A stretch of 64,000 nucleotides of DNA from Druceiella hillmani (taxonomy: Eukaryota; Arthropoda; Insecta; Lepidoptera; Hepialidae): contig JAYKKI010000090.1 of the NCBI GenBank assembly GCA_039881145.1, positions 4,065,501 to 4,129,500 of the forward strand. Direction: 5' to 3'. The notes under the pieces were generated by a model. The model searched no databases. It was given only the letters and a program-made list of their open reading frames with translations, and was not told where the DNA came from. This document shows, piece after piece, positions 55,484-64,000 of the stretch. A program made the translations under genes and the position numbers. How positions within the stretch are numbered: the stretch's first letter is position 1; every line of letters starts with the position of its first letter.

Positions 55484-58274
55484 TGAATATATTAATAAAG
55501 TTAGGGTGAAATATGTGTTGTATAAGATATACCACTATGCCAAATTTTATGTTTCCATGTCGTCCGGTTTTGAAGGAAATCAGCTGTGAATATGGAAAAA
55601 CGTAAATATATTGCCTACTATTTCTTTCATAGGCGCAAAAACATGGTGCGCATTTGAAAAAAATATGACCTCTAGAACCACTGCTATAATTGTTTCACAA
55701 CCTTTGCGTAGATTTTTAAAAATCCTTACGTTTTCACAATTTTTGGTTAAGTACTTTCGGAAATAGAGGAACATATTTGGGTCCATATTTTCTGTATATA
55801 TCTGACCATACAATACTTAAAATTAAATATTTTTGTTGTTCTTATAATCAATCCTTTCAAACAATACCCCAATCTGTATATGGACATCATTTTTTTATGC
55901 CTGATTCCGCCCTCTCCCCCACTAAAAGCTTCAAACAAATGTTTCTGAGTTTTAGCGAATAAAATATTTACGGATTAATACGTTTTACCACTATGCCAAA
56001 TTCCAACTTTCTGCGTCAAGAGGTTTGCGAGAAAAACTTCCATGACGGAAAAATAGACAAATACGTCGGTAATCTAATTTTTCACATATCAAAAAAAGCG
56101 CAATAAAATTAATTATGCGGTCCTTTTACCTGATTTATATTTTATATTTATTTGCGAAGCTTAGAAAACTAATTTTACTGAAATTTAGAAAACTAATTTC
56201 ATGGGCTACATACTTGTTGCTACAAGAGCAATCATTTACAAATCAGCAAATAAGAGATTTGATGAAGAGATCGATTTACTGATATATTGTTAAATATTGA
56301 TATCGTATGTATCAATCTTTATGACAGTCGTAAGGAAAAAGTTACTTGTGCGTAAAATAATTTTAGAATTATGAAAATAATGAAACACGTCAAGAGAAGG
56401 GTGGGATCCTTGATAATTATAATGTTAAAATTAGACTTAAAACTTCTCAATAATTCATAAAATGTGACGCCATAGAAGCTAGTAAAGTTTTTGCCTGATT
56501 TTTACACGCAATTTAACGTATAATTGCTTGTTATTGGCATAGAATTCAGGTATGAATGCAGTATGATACACGAGATTCATATTAGGTCAATAATAAGTTT
56601 TCATATTTTAATTGATTATTTATTAGTCACTAGAGAAAATATGAAAATGAACTGATTTCATATGAACTGCATCAAAATAAAAATATTATTGCTTCCTTGT
56701 TCTCAACATGATAAAGTTTTTCTAAAATTTTGTATTCACAATCTTTTAACAAGAGCAAAATAACATATTAATGACATTTTTCAACTTCAATGGTTTAAAT
56801 TTGAACAAGATATAAATTAGTCTATCTCATTGTATAGAAAACAGAGCTTTTATATATTAGTTTTTTCTTACCTTTTTTTTGATAAAAAAAAACAAAATAA
56901 ATGAAACTTAATAAAAACATTTTAGTTTATAATTTAAATTGTGGTAAACTTACCCATGCTTGATAAATCTCTGTAGGTATTGAGCAGGTAACACATAATA
57001 CTTTTATATTCTATTATAAATGCAGCTCACAGTTCAGCCCATAATTTGGTGAAATTATTGGTCATTAAAATATAGAAATAATCAATGAATATATTTCAAA
57101 ATCTACTTATGTATAACAATAACCCAACCATTTGTTTATAATTCTATTTAATTATAATGACAAATTTCCGTATCGTTACATATTACAATATTAAAGTTAA
57201 TTGACCTAATTGACGTTAAAATTTATTTTTTATGTCGAAAATTTAACAATATATTAACGTGCAAAATATATTTTTCACAAAAATAATTAGAGAGATATAG
57301 ATATTTCAAACACCCGAAAAAGTAATAGCGCAGAAGTTGATCCTTTAATTAATTTTTAATATCGCAATTTGGCGAAATGACCAGGAAAAAGAAAATAAAT
57401 TATATCAGCACTGGGCGTATTAGAGAATAACCACATTCGTGTACACGAATGTGGTCAGCGTCAGCGCGGCCAGCGTGGGCGGCGGTGGTTCGTTTACAAT
57501 TTACAACCTTTCACTTTGGTTCATTTTGAATTTAAGGGATCCCTCGCTGGTACCTGTAATTAATATATGTACTTCCGGAGGCCGACAGCAGAGCCGAATT
57601 TTCCTGCCGAGATCATTTGTTTACTTGAAGTACTCTTCACTGACACAATACCTGTGCTTGCTTTTATATTCATCGTGGATTACGTAATAAATTATTGAAG
57701 TAAAGTTCGCTGGAGATATTTTAGTACAGCATTGAAACTTCCATTATTAATTACAAGTGTGATAACAATGTTTTTATCACTGAAATAAAAAGATTCTTAA
57801 ATTTATACAAGGCATGATAATGTTGTTTTGACATATTTTTGCTTATGTTTCAGGCAAATATTTTATATAATTCAAATGGGTTTGACAAGTTATTTTTAAT
57901 TATTCTTTCTATAGAAGAAATATTTATATTTTTTTGCTTTCTGTGATGATTTTTTTACTTTATATCACAGATTCTGGATAAATCAACGCTTTACTTAAAT
58001 TCGCAAATCATATATAATATTTTCAACATGGTTACGACACTAAGCGTTTCACTGTTATGAATCTACGTATATAGTCCATCACTTATTAACTAAGCCAATT
58101 TTTTTCCCAATTTTCTAACTATTTGAATAATGTTCTTAAATTTTGTTTGAGGAGTAGGTAGAAAAAATATTTCATTTTTTTACATAGATCATTTGACAGA
58201 GTTTCGTTTAGTTGAAAAGCTTTTATTCAAAATTGACTGTTGGTCGAGGTTTCGTTCGCGTGGAATTAGTATCT
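55484..58274 (-). repeat. dispersed repeat with GC-rich palindromic core, right copy
   Basis: The reverse complement aligns with 33896-35507. This copy is longer: sequence around 55950-56450 and 56520-57180 has no counterpart in the left copy and is presumably inserted or lost there. Order of shared blocks: TTTCTTTCATAGGCG (55620), TGACCTCTAGAACCACTGCT (55668), CTTTCAAACAATACCCCAA (55855), GTAAAGTTTTTGCCTGATTT (56482), GACCTAATTGACGTTAAAAT (57203), the core at 57400-57640, and TCGAGGTTTCGTTCGCGTGG (58243). Open frames in it (57439-57687) are not conserved in the other copy. Confidence 0.85.
57430..57455. other. 26-bp perfect palindrome in repeat core
   Basis: Centre GTGTACAC; the whole (ACCACATTCGTG followed by its complement) reads the same on both strands over 26 bp. 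It is followed by a very GC-rich block (GCGCGGCCAGCGTGGGCGGC). The left copy has the same element in imperfect form (34707-34737). A cruciform, a protein-binding site or the origin of the repeat's mobility are possible meanings. Confidence 0.85.
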
Positions 58275-58469
58275 GTTTATAGCATAACTATTTTTGTTTA
58301 TTTCTATTACACAGTTTAAAAATATTTCAAATTTTTTAAAAATATACTATAGAATTTGAAAAGTTAAACCAGAAAGGAAATAAAACTCACTTTCACGTTT
58401 ATTGTATTATTTTGAAAAAGACTGCAAAAATTGCCAACAAAAAAAATTATAAATGCATACTTCATAACA

Positions 58470-58470
<1 letters not shown>

Positions 58471-58525
<55 letters not shown>
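58471..58525. repeat. (TA)n microsatellite
   Basis: About 55 bp of pure TA. Confidence 0.95.
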
Positions 58526-58528
<3 letters not shown>

Positions 58529-58779
58529 GTGTATTGGAAGTCTTTATGGAAACTGAATTGTATCCATTTCCAAAACAAAGTTTATGACAATAAGTATTAA
58601 ATCAATCACTACTTTGTTCTTATTCTTTCGCAGATTTATCACGGGTTCTTTTAACTATACTTAAATTGTATATGCTTATCACGGGAAAACTCTTTGCAAA
58701 CGACTGATATCATCGTTAGCGGATTAGTTTTATTATCTTAGTTTCAGTAGTTTCGTTAATGGGTCATAAAATTTAGTAG

Positions 58780-58900
58780 CCACCGAGCCGCGGTTACCAG
58801 CGGGTAAACCTACTCGCAAGAAGCGAATAAAATTTTCCGGTGATGTTTTCCTGTCCACAATGTAGCACTACCGGCTCGCCGGCGTACGGCGAGCTAATTA
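58780..58900. other. GC-rich island with hairpin
   Basis: ACCGAGCCGCGGTTACCAGC and CTACCGGCTCGCCGGCGTAC stand out from A+T-rich surroundings. GCTCGCCG-GCGTA-CGGCGAGC (58874-58894) is an 8-bp hairpin. No frame, SINE or tRNA is recognised. It might be an LTR fragment, promoter island or non-coding RNA piece. Confidence 0.35.
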
Positions 58901-60605
58901 GGATGCTATTGACAATAATTTATAAACGTACCGCGTTAGAAAATCAGTGTGAAATTAAAAAGCTTAAAAATTAATCCTGCCTTTCATTTTTGTTCATTCT
59001 ATTTGTACATGCATGAATGAGGGAAAAATTAACTCAATAATAATTTAGATTATGAATGATATCAAATATATGGTATTACATTATTATAACGCAGTGAAAA
59101 GGTACTATTTAAAACACTATAAAATTTAGGTAAATTTATAATCCTGCTATTTCAATATTTATAATATTTCACTTTAAAAGTTACAAGGCAGGAAGTTATT
59201 TTATTATAAATTCCGTTATGACTGTACCTATCTAATGACATATTGTACATGTAATTGTTGAGCACGTGGATTTAAATAATATACGTAGACCCTGAGGATA
59301 AAAAAATAAACATCCATCACAGTGAAACTTAAATACGCGTATAGAAATATATGTCTCTCACGCACCTGGTTGCGGTTTCAGCACTCTATGAATGTATTCA
59401 GCAGTCTATTATATAGACCAAATTTTACAAACAAAATATTCTTAAATATATCATAGGTCACATAAAAATATAATATGGCCACCTCTACATTTTTGACTAC
59501 ATTACTGATCGTAATATTGTCTCGAATATTACAAAAAATTAAATCACATTGAAACGGCCATTAAATCAAAGATTTGTATTAGTAGATTACTATGACTTCT
59601 ATTATGTTAACATATATTTATATACAGATTATATATTTACCTGTAACTTGTAAACAATTAAACCCATTTTCACTATGAAAGAAATATTTTATTCGACTTG
59701 AATAACATAGGCCATACAACGCTTTAAGCTCATCTGAATTGTATGACGCATCTTGTCACAAGTGGTTGCCAAAATCTAAATTTATGAATGTAGCCGAAAT
59801 CTAAATCTATGGAATTTGAATTAATTAGACGTTACTTGGTACAAGCGAAAAAACAACAAAGCCAAAATTTAGGCATTTGTAGCAACCAACATTCTTTGAG
59901 TGCATTCTTATAGCAGTTCGTTGCTTAGGCGTTGATGCATTAAACTAAGTACGTTTTCTCATGCCTTAGTGGATTCAATACTCTGACAATCATGAATTTG
60001 AGCGAACTTGTTACTCAGTCGTGATAAACCACATGAATACTTGTTACTCAGTCGTGACATGAAGGATTAAGGTAGCGTTGTCGCTCTTCTGCGGGCGGAT
60101 TAATCAAACGTTTATTTATCAACCTATTCTGGTGTTTAACTTTATTTTTTTTAATTATCGTTTTCTTTCATTTTAAATAAACACGATTCACTGTATTCAG
60201 GAGTGTCGTCTCAACAATGAATTACGCGCTGCTTTTTTATACAGTTGTACTTTTCCTTTAGTTTCGTTTTACAATTATTGGTAATTTTTCATGCTAGCTG
60301 CAACTTTTCTCTGCCTATGGCGAAGAAAAAAAGCTAACCAACTTTTAATTTCAGAAATACAAACAAATGTTCATCTAATTAAATAAATTTCTAGTGTGCA
60401 AAATAAAATGCTAAGACCAAATATCCGTCACGATTTGATCCAAAGTAAGATTTTTAAACTCAATCTTAGGACCATTTAGGAAATGACAGGCGCCATTCTT
60501 CATTGAGCAAAAATACTCAGTGAGCTGAATAATATATTTTTAACTGATGACCGTGAAAGTAAAAGGGGGTGATGCTATCGAGGAGAATGTATGTATTTAT
60601 ATATA
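58901..60605. other. A+T-rich stretch, no gene recognised
   Basis: No supportable gene. ACTTGTTACTCAGTCGTGA occurs twice in tandem, 33 bp apart (60006 and 60039). Confidence 0.4.
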
Positions 60606-60707
60606 GTGTGTGTGTGTGGTTATACGTGCGTATGTGCGGGTGTGGGTGTTTGTGCGCATGTGAGCGCGCGTGCGCGCGTGATCGCGCGTGTGCGTGCGTG
60701 CATGCGA
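60606..60707. repeat. alternating TG/CG tract
   Basis: About 100 bp is mostly alternating pyrimidine-purine: a (TG)6 run, then TACGTGCGTATGTGCGGGTG, then GAGCGCGCGTGCGCGCGTGA and CGCGCGTGTGCGTGCGTGCA. It is far richer in CpG than anything nearby. It has the composition known to favour left-handed (Z) DNA. The 62-codon frame across it is a repeat artefact. Confidence 0.9.
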
Positions 60708-61244
60708 TTGAAATCGTTTCAGTTTTTTGTTAAAAAGTTTTATTTCATTTTTATGTGGACACTAAGTTACGCAAAATAGTTTTTTGTGTTTTACATATTT
60801 AGGGTTTTGGAAAATTGTATGTAAAGGGTATAGCTCGCAAATGAATGAATCTATTTGAATATGTCTTTTAGTGGGATTATGTGTAAGGTTCAGATTAAAC
60901 TTTAGGTTGCCTTTCATTCTGATCGAGTTTTTCTCAAGGATTTGTAAATGCATTATTGATGTTCATGTTGGTTTGTGTATGGAAGTAAAATAGACGTATT
61001 AAAAGTAAATTGATACAAATTAAAAAATAGGCCGATTTATCACTCACAGTACTATCGGCTTTTTAATGGGCCAATAGTGCTGTGATAGTGTGACGATATA
61101 GATAGATCACATAGCTTAGTTAAATATGACGTAAAATAGTTAACCCAACATGATATCGAAACTACGAAAAGAAGTGTAATATTTTAAATTCGATATACTA
61201 GTACACCGTGCAGATGAGTGCAATCCCATTGTGAGATCCCGGTA
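60708..61244. other. stretch upstream of the candidate first exon
   Basis: No recognised gene. A loose inverted pair (CACAGTACTAT at 61045, ATAGTGCTGTG at 61074) surrounds TCGGCTTTTTAATGGGCC. A 7-codon upstream open frame (ATGAGTGCAATCCCATTGTG followed by A) starts at 61214. Confidence 0.3.
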
Positions 61245-61322
61245 ATGGTGAAAAACGGAAAAAAGCAAGATAAGCGCGATGACGGTCTGCTGATTAAACG
61301 TTCGATAAGTGAATGGTTTGCG
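61245..61322 (+). CDS. candidate first coding exon (26 codons)
   Basis: An ATG with purine at -3 and G at +4 opens MVKNGKKQDKRDDGLLIKRS followed by ISEWFA. The frame runs without interruption to a consensus splice donor, GTAAGTA, immediately after the last complete codon (phase 0). Codon composition is G+C-richer (AAGCGCGATGACGGTCTGCT) than the surroundings. The peptide is basic and hydrophilic at the start. I do not recognise a family and see no acceptor or second exon downstream in the window, so a large intron would be needed. It could also be chance: 26 codons plus a 7-base donor is suggestive, not proof. Confidence 0.35.
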
Positions 61323-61497
61323 GTAAGTACTACTCAAGCATTTGCAAAACTTTCTTTCTAAGTTGTCGTCAGCTTTATTTTTGTTCGAAGTGTTTAAGTG
61401 GAATTGGAAATTCGAAAAAAATATAAATAATTAAATACATAACTCAAATTATAGGTCGGCTAAGGGTTTAGATATTATTAAGTATTTACAGCACTAT

Positions 61498-61529
61498 GGG
61501 CCATTAGCAAATATCTTTGCTAATAGCCC
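61498..61529. other. 14-bp hairpin
   Basis: GGGCCATTAGCAAA and TTTGCTAATAGCCC pair with one mismatch around a 4-base loop. An outer, weaker pairing (ACAGCACTAT with ATAGCC-like sequence) does not extend cleanly. Function unknown. Confidence 0.6.
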
Positions 61530-61566
61530 ACCTGAAGCTGTTGTGATACAACGAAATTTTGATTGT

Positions 61567-61636
61567 GGTAAAGAACTTAAAGAAAGTAGAAATAATAGTA
61601 TATCACGTAGTTTCATTTAATTGTGAACAATGTAAT
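61567..61636 (+). repeat. 70-bp dispersed repeat, copy 2
   Basis: Matches 12651-12720 on the same strand (GGTAAAGAACTTAAAGAAAG, GTAGTTTCATTTA). The flanks are unrelated. Confidence 0.7.
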
Positions 61637-61637
61637 C

Positions 61638-63624
61638 ATGTTTATCCTTTAAATAAGTTACTATAGACCTACAAATACCACAAGACATGTTAATGATACA
61701 TGCAAAGTTAATATGACCGAGCAGAGATTTGGAAATAAATATCGGTTTATAAAGCAATTACTTATTATTATTTGAATTGTCAAGGTAAAACGTATTTATG
61801 TAAAATACCTGCGGTTTTAGCTGCGATAGTAACTTACTTATATTTTTAACAGCAATCCTAACTTAAACCAAAAATGAAAGTTTATCCTTAAATTTTGCAG
61901 ATATTATTTCGTAACTTGAAAACACATTTTCATTTGATGAAGGAAATTACACCAAAGCAGACAAAATAATATACATTTAAATTATATATGAAATATGTAA
62001 GTTTATTCTACGCAAAATTTTTCATCAACTATCTTGATTTCCTAATTAGTATTTAATTGATTCTGACTAATGTAAAAAATTAATGCTATAAAAACTGATA
62101 TTCGACATTACTTAGACTATATTCTCTGAGAGAATTTAATAATAGAATAAAGTATGATATGTAATTTACTTTTTTTTAAAATTCCGCTTCACGATGTCAA
62201 ATAAACATGAAGTCATTTCTCTCGAAGTTCTTTTATTTTTTTGGTAACTTACGTTGTTTTCGATGAAATGTCAACAATAATGTTTTTGGTTATTATAACT
62301 TATCCCATATTATATAAATGAAACTCTGTAGATAAATTTAAAAACTTAAAATAGTAGCTAAATGGATAAGTGAAGTCGCGCCATAAACAAGCTACGCGGC
62401 ACAATATGGCAGTAGTGTCGTTTTTGTTTCTTTGCACAATTCGTGTTATCAATATTTTTCCTGAAATTGTTTACTTGCTTTAGGATTTTATTTTAATTTT
62501 GTCCAATAAATACTTTATGATATAATTAACAAAAAGTGTTGTCATTATGGTATGGATAAAATACTTAAGAGTGTATTTTTCAAAGCTAGGTAATTTCATA
62601 TATTTTCTAGGTCGATTTCAGGATTTGATTTCTGGGCAATACAATAAATATTTTCATTCATTTGGTACTATAATTCCAATATAATATAGTGCTGTATTTT
62701 AATGTCCTGCGCCAAAAATGGTAAAAAACGTAAATTTCATGGTTGATCTTCTTTTGTTTCAGGATATAATACAAATTTTCGGAAAAAATTGTCATTTAAA
62801 AATATTTTACTTGTATATCTTGATTAAGGAAAAATGGATAATATTGTTTCCTTTCTTTTCCATGTGAAATGCGAATTGAGCTATATTAATTTTTTCAGTG
62901 TTGTCTTTTAAAAATTGGAATGTACTCAAATTAAAACGTTGTTCTTTATTTTTTACATATATCTCTTATTTATACAAAGCAAATATGTCTAAGATAACAT
63001 TCTTATTCTATCAGTACTTTAGCCCTTTATAAATATATTAGAATATACAGGTATAAAATATGCTCTCAGTCAGCCATCGTAACTTCGTAGTGACCAAAAT
63101 TATTACTGTTTTATAAACTATTTTTGCAATTTTTATAAAAACTATTGAATAGACTTAAATAAAATTTTATAGTCGTTAATTATTTTTACCAGTCGTAAGT
63201 CATATTACTTTAAATAGAAGTAACATTGTTCTGAAATTGCAGTCAGTTTAATAAAATATATCAATATAATTATTTATTATTATTTACAATTTCGAGTATG
63301 AGATGGGTATAAAATTATATTAATATATAAATATATTCAGGAAATAATTAATGTAAAAAAATATTTTACTTCTCTTAAGAAGTGACATATTTTAAAGTAA
63401 AATTAGAAAATATTAAACAGTTAAAAATAAAAGCATGGTTTCGACTGTTTTTTCTTATTGATTCTCGAGATTTGCTTCCGAATAATCATCACGTTTTCAC
63501 ACATAATTCTTTTCAGATAAAACTCTTCATAAAATACCATTCCCAACTTAAAAATTTCTACCTCTCATGAAAATATTAATGATAAATGATTAAACCATCC
63601 TGGTTGCCTTCCGGTTTCTGGTCA
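61638..63624. other. A+T-rich stretch, no gene recognised
   Basis: About 2 kb without a supportable gene, RNA or repeat that I could pair within the window. Confidence 0.4.
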
Positions 63625-64000
63625 GCAATTGATATTTAGCTTAGCTCTTGATATCCTAAAATTTTATTACCTACGCAACCCAAGGATTTTCGGCCCATTT
63701 CTATACTACTGCTTCTATCTAAAGTTTTTGAACTTATTGTTTATGGTCAACTTGTTACTTTCTTCAATGCTCATAAGTCTCTAAATCCACTTCAATCTGG
63801 CTTTAAAGCTGGCCACAGTACCTTAACTGCCCTTGTTAAGGTTACTGATGGTATACGCTTGGCTATGGATAATATACAAGTCACTGTCCTTATGCGTCTT
63901 GATTTCAGCTGTGCGTTCAACTTCGATTTTCTTCTTGCCCGCTTGGAATATTTTAATATATCCCAACATTCACTTGAGTGGTTTAGTTCATATCTTCATG
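63625..64000 (+). mobile_element. non-LTR retrotransposon reverse transcriptase, copy C (runs off the window)
   Basis: A frame without start codon is open from about 63657 to the window edge (about 114 codons, no stop): LPTQPKDFRPISILLLLSKV, QLVTFFNAHKSLNPLQSGFK, AGHSTLTALVKVTDGIRLAM, VTVLMRLDFSCAFNFDFLLA, SQHSLEWFSSYLH. These are RT subdomains 2 to 4. The first catalytic Asp (LDFS) is kept; the usual second Asp of AFD is Asn. It is the same family as copy A (18040-18390) and fills the deletion seen there. Sequence before 63657 is damaged. The rest of the element lies outside the window. Confidence 0.85.

Noticed and set aside
60591..60779. 62-residue frame rich in V, C, A and R
   Set aside because: It is a translation of the TG/CG simple repeat.

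Overview
This window looks like a piece of an A+T-rich invertebrate genome, most likely an insect. It carries no bacterial-type operons. It does carry decayed copies of transposon classes typical of arthropod chromosomes: an R1-clade non-LTR retrotransposon, Jockey/CR1-like non-LTR elements, Tc1-like and mariner-like DNA transposons, Helitron helicase debris and tRNA-derived SINEs, together with long (TA)n arrays. The insect assignment is inference from the element families and base composition. No complete host gene was found. The only host-exon candidate I would defend is a 26-codon stretch at 61245-61322 that ends exactly at a consensus splice donor. A 149-codon open frame at 33083-33532 is weaker.

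Layout, left to right. 1-7250 is mostly non-coding A+T-rich DNA with a 35-bp tandem repeat, SINE heads, a foldback element and one copy (A) of an old dispersed repeat. 7252-12566 is the most striking object: two 2.36-kb arms in inverted orientation, about 99% identical, around a 0.6-kb spacer. Each arm carries two broken pieces of a Helitron/PIF1-type protein, and the spacer carries a (TA)n array and a Tc1 scrap. 12.6-16.5 kb holds repeat copy B. 16.5-21.4 kb is a nest of non-LTR elements: a degenerate full-span copy (A), a partial copy, a reverse copy (B), and a 5'-truncated Jockey-like insertion with a 53-bp target-site duplication. 21.4-28.8 kb is nearly featureless apart from repeat C, a 270-bp tandem duplication and a long (TA)n array.

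28.8-31.1 kb (minus strand) is a broken, apparently multi-exon gene of a transposon-associated family. 32.6 kb has a pre-miRNA-like hairpin. 33.9-35.5 and 55.5-58.3 kb are inverted copies of one dispersed repeat with a GC-rich palindromic core. 36.2-37.2 kb is a DD34E Tc1-like pseudogene. 40.7-41.5 kb is a 225-bp tandem array, and 41.7-42.8 kb is another inverted repeat tied to (TA)n arrays. 43.4, 46.6 and 47.3 kb hold short transposase or transposon-protein relics. 51.2-54.5 kb is an R1-clade element (minus strand) with recognisable ORF1 and ORF2, followed by a truncated mariner at 54.8-55.4 kb. 60.6 kb has an alternating TG/CG tract. The window ends inside another copy (C) of the first non-LTR family, whose reverse-transcriptase frame is still open at the edge.

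The recognised genes do not form a pathway. They are independent selfish elements, nested and mutually truncated. The most interesting possibility is the giant inverted repeat: if transcribed through, it would give a hairpin RNA with a 2.3-kb stem carrying Helitron and Tc1 sequence, a plausible source of small RNAs. That role is a hypothesis. All similarity statements come from reading translations by eye; no searches were run.
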